In this document: in pieces, positions 7,561-16,111 of the stretch
How the letters are laid out: each line of letters starts with the position of its first letter
Numbering within the stretch: the first letter of the stretch is position 1
From: SVMC01 sp045601345
GTDB taxonomy: Bacteria > Bacillota > Clostridia > Oscillospirales > Oscillospiraceae
DNA length: 46,420 bases
Reading direction: 5' to 3'
NCBI GenBank assembly: GCA_045601345.1
Contig: JAZRZL010000055.1
Span: forward strand, 1 to 46,420
The notes under the pieces: generated by a model
Seen by the model: the letters and a program-made list of their open reading frames with translations, nothing else
What the model was told of the DNA's origin: nothing
The model's database searches: none
Position numbers and translations under genes: made by a program

Positions 7561-10064
7561 CACCGGAGAAATCAAGTCTTTTTGTTCGATTGCTCAAAAT
7601 GCGGCAACGCAAAATAAATTGGATTCGGATTGTTTGCGTTCTTGCCGTTGCAGTCATCCTTGGCGTTACTGACGTGCTGATGATGCAGGCTGAAACAATG
7701 GAAGACGGCTATTTCTGCGGTATGGAAGAGCATATTCATTCGGAAGAATGCTACGAAATACAGGATGAACAGACCGTTTTGATCTGTGAATTGGATGAGC
7801 ACACTCATGATGAGCAGTGTTGCCTTTCCGCACAGGAAGAGCAGCAGCCTGCGGTTACATATTATTGTGGCTTTGACTATGAGCATTTGCATTCACCGTC
7901 GTGCTATGCAGACGGTGCGTTGGTATGTACCCTGCATCAACATGAGCACACCAGTACCTGCCTTGATCCGTCTGCGCCGCTGCCTGTAGACAACGTTGAA
8001 GACGAAGCGGAAATGGCGGAACTGCATGAAGAAGAGCAACAAAAGATTGCACCGCCTGCGGTGCAGGTGAGTGAGCCGGTGAAGGATCCCGCGCCGGTCT
8101 CCACAAAATTTGAAAACATTCGGGATCAGGGGGAAGCGAACATTTCTCTCACCCTCCGCGTGAATGACAAACAGGTTGATCCAAATCATTTTTATGATGA
8201 GGCTTCTTACACATTGAGCATTACCAATGTCGAGCTTCCTAGCTATGAGGGTACCGTTTTCTATTGTACTTTGGATTCGCGAGGCTATGATTTGTATGTT
8301 GGTGAAGGGCAGAGCCTACGGCCAATGCAGGACTTCTCTCAGGAGAACCCTTGCAGTACCGAATCGGTTTATTTCTGGGCAGATAAGAGTGCGGACGGTT
8401 ATTACACCATCTATATTCTTCCTAAGCCCGGTACAGAAATCGTTTATAAGGTGCTCCTAAGTGGAATGACAGTCAGCCGCCTAGAGCGTTCTGTGCTGAC
8501 AACCAATAAGGAATCCTGTTGGGATCCCGAGGAACTTGCGTATCGGTATGATATTACGGTGAATGTTCCGGCTTATGGTAATTTCCAGGATCAGGCCTAT
8601 ACCATTACCGATAAAACCTTCCTTGGCTCCGAACAGAGCTATTCGCCTTTTGCATCTGCTACACGCGGAAAGAATTTTACTGCAACGATTCAGATTGGCA
8701 CACAAGCTGCCGTTCCACTTCTCCCGATTGAGGAGGTATGGCAGAACCCCGATGCGCATATTGCGTATTATGAGAGGGACGGTGTGCTGTATCTGATGAA
8801 CCGCACCGCGCATAGTGACGGTTGCCTCACGGAACTGCCTACGGATATTTATCCCGGCTGGTGTGCCTGCTGGGCACAGGAAGAGGATGCCGTTGTTCGC
8901 ATTTCCTATGTCGATACCTACGCACAGCGCTATTATTATCTGTATCCCAATCAATCTGTGGGTAACAGGGTAAACGTCAGTGATCAGAATTCCAGAGAAG
9001 TCACCAGCGAGGTACAAAATCTGATCCCTGTGCTTCTGAACAAGAAATTCAATCCGATTAACAAGCAGTGTACAATTACGGTCAATGAATCACTTCAGGA
9101 GCTTTCTGGCGATATTCAAGTCATTGATTCCATGAATGGTGCTTTATTTACTGGTGATTTGCAGGTTCTTGCCTTCAATGATACCGAGACAAAGCAGTTG
9201 AGCGCTGATTCCGATTATGTGCTCCATGAAACCGAGGATGGCTTTGAGCTTACCATTTTGAACGCCGGTCGTTATACCTATCAGGTTACCTATCAGGTTG
9301 AAAAGCAAATGGATAAAGATGGTGTATCCACCAATGCTGTGTCCATCAATAACACCTTCCTCTATAAGAGTATTGAGATGTCTTTCGAGTACAAGATTGA
9401 CACCGATAGCTATGGTTGCGAAATCTCCGTCATTAAAACCTATTGCAGCAACGATGATAATGTTGATTCGCAAATTCACTGTGCGAACCCATCAGTAGGT
9501 GCGGAATTTGGCCTGTTCAACAGCGAGGGTGTTCTGCTTGCCACATCTAAAACTGGTGACGGCATCCGCTATATTGAAACTGCTGCCGGAAGAATTGTCA
9601 AATCCAGTCAGACAGCCTATGTTCCGGGCGCAGAGAAGGATGTAATTTTCTTCAATACGGAAGCTGGTATCCGAAGCGGTCGCCTGTTCTATGTGCAGGA
9701 GACGGCAGCTCCCCCCGGTTATCAGGCAGATGAAAACAAGTATTATTTCTTTGTAACCAGTTATCCCGAGGCAGATACCATTGCCGAGCCGATTACTTCG
9801 GTTACAGATGGAGACCGCATTTATGATGTGGAGATATTCGATCATTGGGATTATGTCCCCAATGCGAATAATTCCAATGTTTACTATTACTTCATGAATG
9901 ACAAATTTATGGTAGGTCAGTCGGAGCGAGAAATTTATAATGATTTCAGTTATTATAATCTCCCGGAGACTGGCGGTTCAGGGGTCGTGCTGTACCTGCT
10001 GCTGGGATTCTTCCTCTTAATGATCCCATATTTGTATGTCATTTTTGAAAAATACCGTACATAA
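7557..10064 (+). CDS. large LPETG pilus tip adhesin with His/Cys-rich head
   Basis: An 835-aa surface protein. Residues 20-43 are a signal peptide or membrane segment. Residues 54-135 are a His/Cys-rich region with four short units of the form C-x(n)-EH-x-H-x(3)-C (such as EEHIHSEEC and DEHTHDEQC). The middle is beta-rich, resembling isopeptide-type adhesins. Residues near 620-740 are a SpaA-like domain ending in an E-box (FYVQETAAPPGY). LPETG lies at 802-806, followed by a hydrophobic helix and EKYRT. The ATG at 7557 overlaps the signal peptidase stop and follows GGGGGGAG. Size and position before the major pilin fit a tip adhesin; no VWA domain is visible. The ligand is unknown. Confidence 0.82.
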   Translation: MTPEKSSLFVRLLKMRQRKINWIRIVCVLAVAVILGVTDVLMMQAETMEDGYFCGMEEHIHSEECYEIQDEQTVLICELDEHTHDEQCCLSAQEEQQPAVTYYCGFDYEHLHSPSCYADGALVCTLHQHEHTSTCLDPSAPLPVDNVEDEAEMAELHEEEQQKIAPPAVQVSEPVKDPAPVSTKFENIRDQGEANISLTLRVNDKQVDPNHFYDEASYTLSITNVELPSYEGTVFYCTLDSRGYDLYVGEGQSLRPMQDFSQENPCSTESVYFWADKSADGYYTIYILPKPGTEIVYKVLLSGMTVSRLERSVLTTNKESCWDPEELAYRYDITVNVPAYGNFQDQAYTITDKTFLGSEQSYSPFASATRGKNFTATIQIGTQAAVPLLPIEEVWQNPDAHIAYYERDGVLYLMNRTAHSDGCLTELPTDIYPGWCACWAQEEDAVVRISYVDTYAQRYYYLYPNQSVGNRVNVSDQNSREVTSEVQNLIPVLLNKKFNPINKQCTITVNESLQELSGDIQVIDSMNGALFTGDLQVLAFNDTETKQLSADSDYVLHETEDGFELTILNAGRYTYQVTYQVEKQMDKDGVSTNAVSINNTFLYKSIEMSFEYKIDTDSYGCEISVIKTYCSNDDNVDSQIHCANPSVGAEFGLFNSEGVLLATSKTGDGIRYIETAAGRIVKSSQTAYVPGAEKDVIFFNTEAGIRSGRLFYVQETAAPPGYQADENKYYFFVTSYPEADTIAEPITSVTDGDRIYDVEIFDHWDYVPNANNSNVYYYFMNDKFMVGQSEREIYNDFSYYNLPETGGSGVVLYLLLGFFLLMIPYLYVIFEKYRT

Positions 10065-10071
10065 TTCTATG

Positions 10072-10101
10072 TTAAAGAAGTAGTACGGGGGGGGGTATAT
10101 T
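10072..10101 (+). promoter_or_regulatory. putative internal promoter with a nine-G tract in its spacer
   Basis: A weak -35 (TTAAAG, 10072-10077) and a -10 (TATATT, 10096-10101) are separated by 18 bp, of which the last nine are an uninterrupted G run (10087-10095). It lies in the 106-bp gap before the major pilin. Loss of one G would give the optimal 17-bp spacer. Confidence 0.45.
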
Positions 10102-10170
10102 AATTTTAGATATTGATAGTACAGAGAAAAATGAATTCATATATCTAGTTATTTGGAAGGAGAAAATATT

Positions 10171-11616
10171 ATGAAATTAACACAAAAAATTTTAGCAACA
10201 CTTCTTGCTGTTGTCATGGTATTGGCAATTAGCATTCCCGTCTTCGCAGCCGATGCAGATCTTACTGGTCATAGCTATGTCACCTATCAGGTTTTTTCTG
10301 GTACGCAGGCAAAGAATAATGCGCAGCTTGCTTCTATTGAATGGGGTTCCGGCATCAACGGCGCTGCATTCCTTGCTGATCTGAAGAATGATGCTCTTGT
10401 TGGTAGCTATTTTAGCTCCTGCAATACCGCAGCTGAAGTCGCTACTGCAATCAAGGATTGGCCCGATGGCTCCGATGAGGCAAAGGCGATTGCCAAGCTG
10501 GCCTATAATAACAAGAGCGCACAGTCTGGCGGTACCACCAACCTCAGCGCCGGCTACTATCTTGTAGTCGATGTTACCGAATTTGCGGTGGGTGCTGCCA
10601 ATACGGTGAGAAACCTTGCCCTGCTCCAGCTCACCAATAAGGATGGCTTTGATATCAACTGCAAGGTTTCTGTTCCTGAGGTTGAGAAGAAGGTCAAGGA
10701 TGTCGATGACACCACCGGCGATGTTTCCGATTGGCAGGATTCCGCTGACTATGATATCGGCGATAGCGTTCCTTTCCTGATTACTGCTAAGCTGGCAGTT
10801 ATTTCCGATTATGAGACCTATAAGCTCATCTTCCACGATACGCTGTCCGAAGGTCTTACCTATAACGGCGACGCGGTTGTCAAGATTGACGGTAAAGTGA
10901 CCGATGCCTTTACGATTCAACTCCTTGATACGCATCTGACTGTTTCCTGCAATGATATTAAGGCAGCTGGCGCTAAGGATAACGGCGTGATTACTGTGGA
11001 ATATACGGCAAAGCTTAACGAGAAAGCCTTTGTTAACGGCCCTGGCAATCTCAATAAGGTCTATCTGGAATACTCTAACGACCCCAATTATTCCCCCTAT
11101 TGCCACGGTACCACTGGCAACACCCCGGAGGATGAAGTTAAGGTTTTCACCTATAGACTTGCTGTAAACAAGATCAACAAGGCACAGCAGGCTCTGGTTG
11201 GTGCAACCTTCGAGCTGTTTAAGAAGATTAATGGTGAGTATGTTTCCGTTGCCGAGATTAAAGGAGCAGCTTTTTCCAGATTTGAGTGGACTGGTATTGA
11301 CGATGGTGACTATATGCTTCGTGAGGTTAAGGCTCCCGATGGCTATAATAAGATCGACGATGTAGAGTTCACTGTTCGTGCAACCCATGATACAACCGCT
11401 GCTGAGCCTGTACTTACGTCTCTGGATGGCGGCGAGCTGTTTAATGGCGATATTACTACCGGTATTCTGAACGCAATGGTCGTCAACGAGGCCGGTATTG
11501 TCCTCCCTGAAACCGGCGGTCGTGGCACTACCCTTATTTACATCCTTGGCGTTGTGATGCTTCTTGGCGCTTCTGTGATTCTTGTTGCAAGAAAGCGCAT
11601 GAGCAACGCACAGTAA
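10171..11616 (+). CDS. major pilin (isopeptide-forming fimbrial shaft protein)
   Basis: A 481-aa secreted protein. The signal peptide (1-27) ends near PVFA/ADA. An N-terminal domain is followed by a D2-type fimbrial isopeptide domain (about 172-320; VSVPEVEKKVKD, then the LIFHDTLSEGLTYNGD strand) and a C-terminal SpaA/Cna-B-like domain (about 328-420) with an E-box (YMLREVKAPDGY). LPETG lies at 445-449, followed by a hydrophobic helix and ARKRMSNAQ. A canonical YPK pilin motif is not seen; a Lys in VPEVEKK is the nearest candidate for sortase cross-linking. AAGGAG at 10157-10162 marks the ATG at 10171. Domain order and the adjacent class C sortase support the role of polymerised shaft. Confidence 0.88.
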   Translation: MKLTQKILATLLAVVMVLAISIPVFAADADLTGHSYVTYQVFSGTQAKNNAQLASIEWGSGINGAAFLADLKNDALVGSYFSSCNTAAEVATAIKDWPDGSDEAKAIAKLAYNNKSAQSGGTTNLSAGYYLVVDVTEFAVGAANTVRNLALLQLTNKDGFDINCKVSVPEVEKKVKDVDDTTGDVSDWQDSADYDIGDSVPFLITAKLAVISDYETYKLIFHDTLSEGLTYNGDAVVKIDGKVTDAFTIQLLDTHLTVSCNDIKAAGAKDNGVITVEYTAKLNEKAFVNGPGNLNKVYLEYSNDPNYSPYCHGTTGNTPEDEVKVFTYRLAVNKINKAQQALVGATFELFKKINGEYVSVAEIKGAAFSRFEWTGIDDGDYMLREVKAPDGYNKIDDVEFTVRATHDTTAAEPVLTSLDGGELFNGDITTGILNAMVVNEAGIVLPETGGRGTTLIYILGVVMLLGASVILVARKRMSNAQ

Positions 11617-11660
11617 TTGTCCATTTTGCGAGAATAAGGGCAAAGACATGAATTGAAAAT

Positions 11661-11694
11661 GAGAAGCGGCAGCGTGAATGCACTGCCGCTTCTC
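11661..11694 (+). terminator. hairpin between major pilin and sortase genes (attenuator or mRNA stabiliser)
   Basis: A perfect 12-bp GC-rich stem (11661-11672 with 11683-11694) with a 10-nt loop and no T-run after it. It begins 44 bp after the pilin stop and ends 27 bp before the sortase start. This arrangement fits partial termination or 3' protection of the pilin message, so that pilin exceeds sortase. Confidence 0.6.
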
Positions 11695-11721
11695 GGTACA
11701 TCGCATAAGGGAGTATCTTCC

Positions 11722-12564
11722 ATGGCAAAACGAAAGCTTACGACTGTTTCGTTGATCCTGATATTTATTTTGGGTCTGGCACTGCTGCTGTATCCAAGCG
11801 TCTCCAACTGGTATAATATTCGCCATGCATCCCACGTGATTGGCTCCTATCAGGACGATGTAGCGCAGCTTGATGATGAGCGCTATGCACAGATTATGCT
11901 TTCGGCCAGACAATACAATGAAAAAAAAGAAGGCTTCGGACTGTTTACACTGAGTCCGAAGGAGAAAGAGGAATATGAGGCACAGCTGGATATTTCTGGC
12001 ACTGGGATTATGGGTTATTTGGAAATTCCAAAGATCAATGTCTCTCTGCCGATTTACCACGGCTCCTCAGAAGGTGTGCTTCAGGTGGCAATTGGTCATC
12101 TGGAATGGAGTCATTTGCCTGTAGGTGGTTTAGGTACGCACTGTGTCCTGACAGGCCACCGAGGGTTGCCTAATGCCAAGCTATTATCGGATTTGCCGAA
12201 AATAGACAAGGGTGATGTATTTTATCTCCGTGTTCTGAATGAAATTATGACCTATGAGGTCGATCAAATCGTTACGGTTCTACCCAATGAGGTAGATGAA
12301 CTTAGACCGGTGGAAGGGCAGGATTACTGTACGCTTCTAACCTGTACCCCCTATGGAATCAATACCCATCGTCTTCTTGTGCGTGGACACCGCATTGCCA
12401 ATGCAAACGATGCCCGAGCGCTGACTGTAGCTGCTGATGCGGTGCGCGTGGAATCGTTGGTGATCGCTCCGTTTATCGCACTACCGATTTTGCTATTTCT
12501 GCTGATGCATCTATTGTTTGGTGGCAGGAGACGCAAAAAGAATGATAACATGAGGCAATTTTGA
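11722..12564 (+). CDS. class C (pilin-polymerising) sortase
   Basis: A 280-aa membrane transpeptidase. It has an N-terminal membrane helix (about 8-27), the catalytic domain, and a C-terminal membrane helix (about 238-258) with a basic tail; two helices are typical of class C. Catalytic residues are His146 (LTGHRGLP), Cys208 (TLLTCTPYGINTHRLLV) and Arg217. The DPF/DPW lid motif usual in class C was not found upstream of the barrel; the equivalent region reads GLFTLSPKEKEEY. AAGGGAG at 11707-11713 supports the ATG at 11722. It probably joins major pilin subunits through their LPETG signals. It overlaps the next gene by one base (TGATG). Confidence 0.9.
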   Translation: MAKRKLTTVSLILIFILGLALLLYPSVSNWYNIRHASHVIGSYQDDVAQLDDERYAQIMLSARQYNEKKEGFGLFTLSPKEKEEYEAQLDISGTGIMGYLEIPKINVSLPIYHGSSEGVLQVAIGHLEWSHLPVGGLGTHCVLTGHRGLPNAKLLSDLPKIDKGDVFYLRVLNEIMTYEVDQIVTVLPNEVDELRPVEGQDYCTLLTCTPYGINTHRLLVRGHRIANANDARALTVAADAVRVESLVIAPFIALPILLFLLMHLLFGGRRRKKNDNMRQF

Positions 12565-13607
12565 TGAATAAAATGAAATTCATTTTCAAAATAGTATTTG
12601 TGATGCTGATTGTGTGGGCAATTGCTGCTGGTGCATATGCTGCAACGCAGGAGTCTGTCGGTACAATAAAAGTCGAATGCTCATATAATGATGAACCGGT
12701 TTCTTCAATTCCATTCTCTCTCTACCATGCTGGTGACGTTTCCGGCAGCAAAATCACCCTGGATTCTAAATTTTCTGCATTCCCTGTGAATTTTCAGTCC
12801 TTGGATGTAGATAGTCTAAACAAATTAGCGCTCACTATAAAGGGTTATGTGGTTGCAGCGAGTATTGTGCCGGATGCTACAGGTATATCGGATGACAACG
12901 GTGTTCTGACCTTCGATGGATTATCAGCCGGTTTGTATCTAGTCGTGGGGAAAGGCGCTGCGGTAGATCAGATGTATTATTCCTCTGTGCCCTTTTTTGT
13001 GTTGATTCCCACAACGAAGCCGGAGAGCGGCGAGATGATTTATAATCAGACTGTTTTTCCAAAGTTCGCCAGATCGCAGGATGTCGATCTTACCCTTACG
13101 CGCAAGGTTATTAAATCCTGGAAAGATATTGACGAAGATATTGACGAAGATATTGACTATGAGACTGAGCGCCCCAGTGAGGTTACGATTCGTCTTTATT
13201 GCGATGGTTTAGAATACGACAGTGTTAAGCTTTCTGATACCAATTCCTGGCAATATACTTGGGAGGGACTTCCTGCTGAACATGATTATGTCGTTGTTGA
13301 GGATGAGGAAATAGGTTACACTGTTGACATTGAGCGGGAGGGAGTGACGTTTAAAGTGACGAATACTCCTGTCAAAATTTTGCCGCCTATTCGACCGGAT
13401 AACCCTCCAGACGATTCACCGGATAATTCGTCACATACCACTTCGGATGAGCCGGGGTCGAATAATTCGAATTCACCTTCGGCGAATAAGCTTCCAGCCA
13501 CGGGCTTAAACTGGTGGCCAGTTCTCATCTGCGCGATTCTTGGACTTTTGTGCCTTGCCACGGGTGTTCTGTGGCAAAAGGGAAGCATTCATGAAGAAGA
13601 AAAGTAG
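12564..13607 (+). CDS. minor (probably basal) pilin with LPATG signal
   Basis: A 347-aa secreted protein with a signal peptide ending near AYA/ATQ (about 28). It has an N-terminal beta domain, a VFPK pilin-like motif (in YNQTVFPKF, near 160), and a typical Cna-B domain (about 178-272; Lys in VIKSWKD, Glu in VVVEDEE, Asn in VTNTP). A Pro/Asp/Ser/Asn-rich wall-spanning segment (about 275-308) precedes LPATG (310-314), a hydrophobic helix and HEEEK. The proline-rich stretch before the sorting signal is typical of subunits that anchor pili to peptidoglycan. A short in-frame repeat encodes DIDEDIDEDID. The start overlaps the sortase stop, and the 3' end overlaps the second sortase by 17 bp. Confidence 0.85.
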   Translation: MNKMKFIFKIVFVMLIVWAIAAGAYAATQESVGTIKVECSYNDEPVSSIPFSLYHAGDVSGSKITLDSKFSAFPVNFQSLDVDSLNKLALTIKGYVVAASIVPDATGISDDNGVLTFDGLSAGLYLVVGKGAAVDQMYYSSVPFFVLIPTTKPESGEMIYNQTVFPKFARSQDVDLTLTRKVIKSWKDIDEDIDEDIDYETERPSEVTIRLYCDGLEYDSVKLSDTNSWQYTWEGLPAEHDYVVVEDEEIGYTVDIEREGVTFKVTNTPVKILPPIRPDNPPDDSPDNSSHTTSDEPGSNNSNSPSANKLPATGLNWWPVLICAILGLLCLATGVLWQKGSIHEEEK

Positions 13608-14244
13608 TATTATGATCCTTATGGGGCTGTTGCTTATTGCCGCAGCCCTTTTTTGGACAGGAAGAAATATTTTTTTGGATTATCGGGCATCCATGCAGTC
13701 TCGACAGATTGTGGAGAAGCTGCAAATGATGATTCCAGAGGCATCCGAGTACCAGGCGATCGGTATCCAACCACCCACGGGGAATGGATCGCTGAATACT
13801 TTGCCGGAGGAAATGTATATTCCAGATTATATTTTGAATCCATCAATGGAAATGCCCACGAAAACGATTGATGGTTTGGACTATATTGGCTACCTATCAA
13901 TTCCCGCCTTAGAGCTGAAGCTGCCCGTTGTATCAGAGTGCAGCTATCAAGCGCTGAATGTGTCCCCCTGCCGATATTATGGCTCGGCCTATTGCGATAA
14001 TATGGTCATTGCCGGACATAACTACTCTGGCCATTTTTCAAATCTTTCGTCCTTAGATGAGGGTGCTACAATCAACTTTACGGATATGGACGGCAATGTA
14101 TTCTCCTATGAGGTTGTTCTTTCGGAGGTTCTGGATGCAAAGGCCATAAAGGAAATGACCGAAAGTGACTTCGATTTGACCATTTTTTCCTGCACTGTGG
14201 GCGGAGAGTACCGTGTTGCCGTCCGTTGCAACCGTAAGTTCTAA
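13591..14244 (+). CDS. second sortase, small, possibly the anchoring enzyme
   Basis: A 217-aa sortase with one N-terminal membrane helix (about 6-24) and no C-terminal helix, so it is not class C. The catalytic set is His143 (VIAGHNYSGHF), Cys201 (LTIFSCTVGGEYRVAV) and an Arg at 208 or 212. The Cys strand IFSC departs from the usual TLxTC, leaving class assignment uncertain (D-like or B-like). The ATG at 13591 lies inside the end of the pilin gene and follows AAAAGGGA. As the last gene of the operon, beside the basal pilin, it may attach the finished pilus to the wall or be specific for the LPATG or LPDTG protein. Confidence 0.8.
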   Translation: MKKKSSIMILMGLLLIAAALFWTGRNIFLDYRASMQSRQIVEKLQMMIPEASEYQAIGIQPPTGNGSLNTLPEEMYIPDYILNPSMEMPTKTIDGLDYIGYLSIPALELKLPVVSECSYQALNVSPCRYYGSAYCDNMVIAGHNYSGHFSNLSSLDEGATINFTDMDGNVFSYEVVLSEVLDAKAIKEMTESDFDLTIFSCTVGGEYRVAVRCNRKF

Positions 14245-14312
14245 CACGATAAGGAGAGATTCTGAAGGAAAACTATCGGATAGTATAGAATTTCTAAAAT
14301 GCCAAGAAAAAG

Positions 14313-14353
14313 GCAGTCCACAGCAGATAAGAGAACGCTGTGGACTGCTTTTT
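14313..14353 (+). terminator. bidirectional terminator between the pilus and hom operons
   Basis: A perfect 12-bp stem (14313-14324 with 14337-14348) followed by TTTTT on the plus strand, with a T-run on the minus side as well. It separates two convergent operons. Confidence 0.88.
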
Positions 14354-14408
14354 ATAAATTTTAGGAGACAGTTGCTTATGGTCTGCGTGGAGGACATCCC
14401 GCAGGAGG

Positions 14409-15089
14409 CTATATAAAGAATTTGCGAAAGGGCAAGCGGTCAGCAAACGCAAAGCGCTTTTCCAGAAAACGACTGAAAAAGCCGATGATCGTACCATTGA
14501 CGAAGGCACACAGGATGGTTCCAAACCGGATGCCGACAAAGATGCCAAAGCCGAAAAAGAGGAACGACAGGACAATGGCAATCAGGCAGCTTGCAATATC
14601 ATAAGCGGTCTTGAATTTATAAATCGGAATTTGCCGCTTTGCTGACAGCTCCTTCACAAACAGCTCATAGACCTCCGGGGCAATATAGGTATGGAACATC
14701 AGGCTGACACCAAAGGAGCTTAGCAGCATACCGATCACATAGCCTGCACCTCTGGCAAGAAAATGCACCATCGGGATGAATGCGAGCAGCCACATGGCAC
14801 CGTCCAGCAGCAGGCCGTAGACCACGGCGGTAACAAAGGAGAACAGGAAGCTAAGGCGGAATTTTCGGAGCAAGAGCAGCATCACGACCAGAAGCAGTGC
14901 CTGCACGGTATATTCTGCCATGCCGAAGGTGAAAAACGGAAGCACGAGAGAGAGCTTTCGATAGAGTACATAGGCCGGAGCAACAATCATGGACATACCG
15001 AAGTTTGCCCGCTCCATGGAGGCCGCTCCCAATGCCAATGTGAGCAGTCCCAGCACATAGGCAAGCTCTGAGGGGAACGATCGCTTCAT
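14409..15089 (-). CDS. YczE/DUF6198-type integral membrane protein
   Basis: A 226-aa hydrophobic protein with about five membrane segments, an early (A)ASMERANFGMSMIVAPAYV motif and an FGFGIFVGIRFGTILCAFVNG segment near the C-terminus. This pattern is found in the YczE/YitT-like family of unknown function. It starts 2 bp after the asd stop and so is probably co-transcribed with hom-lysC-asd. A transporter linked to aspartate-family amino acids is possible from context only. Confidence 0.65.
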   Translation of the reverse strand: MKRSFPSELAYVLGLLTLALGAASMERANFGMSMIVAPAYVLYRKLSLVLPFFTFGMAEYTVQALLLVVMLLLLRKFRLSFLFSFVTAVVYGLLLDGAMWLLAFIPMVHFLARGAGYVIGMLLSSFGVSLMFHTYIAPEVYELFVKELSAKRQIPIYKFKTAYDIASCLIAIVLSFLFFGFGIFVGIRFGTILCAFVNGTIIGFFSRFLEKRFAFADRLPFRKFFI

Positions 15090-15091
15090 TT

Positions 15092-16096
15092 TTATTTTTC
15101 GAGCAGCAGCTCAGCAATCTGCACGGTGTTGGTAGCAGCGCCCTTGCGTACCTGGTCACCGCAGCACCACAGCGTCAGGCCATTAGGATCGGTGAGGTCG
15201 GGACGGATGCGGCCAACAAAGACGATATCCTGATTGGAGGTCTCCAGCGGCATCGGATAGCGGCCTGCGGAAAGCTCATCAACCAGCTTGCAGCCGGGGG
15301 CATTGGCAATGACTTCTCTGGCCTCGGCAACAGATACGGGACGGTCAAAGTGGAGGCTGACGGAAATAGAATGGCTGCGCACAACAGGAACACGGACGCA
15401 GGTGCAGGAGACCAGCAGCTCCGGCAGGTGCATGATCTTCCGACCCTCGTTCTGCATCTTCATTTCCTCGGTGGTGTAGCCCTCGTAGCTCTCCGAGCCG
15501 ATCTGGGGGATCAGGTTAAAGGCGATCTGATGAGAGAAGACCTTTGCCTCTACGCTCTTGCCTTCGCGCAGGGCTTCTACCTGATTCATCAGCTCAATGG
15601 GGCCGCCTGCACCGGCACCGGAAACAGCCTGATAGGTGGAGGCGGTCATGGTGCGGATGGGGGCAATGCTGTTGAGTGCATTGACGGCAGTGATGGTGAT
15701 GATCGTGGAGCAGTTGGGATTGGAGATAATGCCCTTATGCCAGGCCACATCCTCAGGATTGACCTCCGGCACGATCAGCGGAACATTGGGATCCATACGG
15801 AAGGCAGAGGAGTTATCGACAAACACTGCACCTGCTGCCACAATGGCGGGCGCAAACTGCTTGGCAATCTTGTTCTCTGCCGCGCCCAACACGATATCCA
15901 TGCCCTGGAAGGCCTCATCACAGGCCAGCTCTACTTCGATTTCCTTGCCTGCAAAGGGGAGCTTCTTGCCTGCACTGCGGGAGCTGGCCAGAAGGTGCAG
16001 CTCTTCAAGGGGGAAGTTCCGCTCCTCCAAAATCTTCATCATTTCTCTGCCAACAGCGCCGGTAGCGCCCAGAATCGCAACCTTATACTTTTTCAT
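15092..16096 (-). CDS. asd: aspartate-semialdehyde dehydrogenase
   Basis: A 334-aa cytoplasmic enzyme that reduces aspartyl phosphate to aspartate semialdehyde with NADPH, the branch point to lysine/DAP and threonine/methionine. GATGAVG (10-16) binds the nucleotide. ISNPNCST carries the nucleophile Cys129, QAVSGAGAGG follows, and His242 in RVPVVRSHS is the general base. Length is standard. It is the third gene of a minus-strand operon, 15 bp after lysC. Confidence 0.95.
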   Translation of the reverse strand: MKKYKVAILGATGAVGREMMKILEERNFPLEELHLLASSRSAGKKLPFAGKEIEVELACDEAFQGMDIVLGAAENKIAKQFAPAIVAAGAVFVDNSSAFRMDPNVPLIVPEVNPEDVAWHKGIISNPNCSTIITITAVNALNSIAPIRTMTASTYQAVSGAGAGGPIELMNQVEALREGKSVEAKVFSHQIAFNLIPQIGSESYEGYTTEEMKMQNEGRKIMHLPELLVSCTCVRVPVVRSHSISVSLHFDRPVSVAEAREVIANAPGCKLVDELSAGRYPMPLETSNQDIVFVGRIRPDLTDPNGLTLWCCGDQVRKGAATNTVQIAELLLEK

Positions 16097-16111
16097 ATCA
16101 TAATCCTCCTA

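Noticed and set aside
10192..12060. A 622-codon minus-strand frame opposite the major pilin and sortase
   Set aside because: The plus strand carries clear signal peptide, isopeptide domain, LPETG and sortase motifs; the antisense frame shows none.
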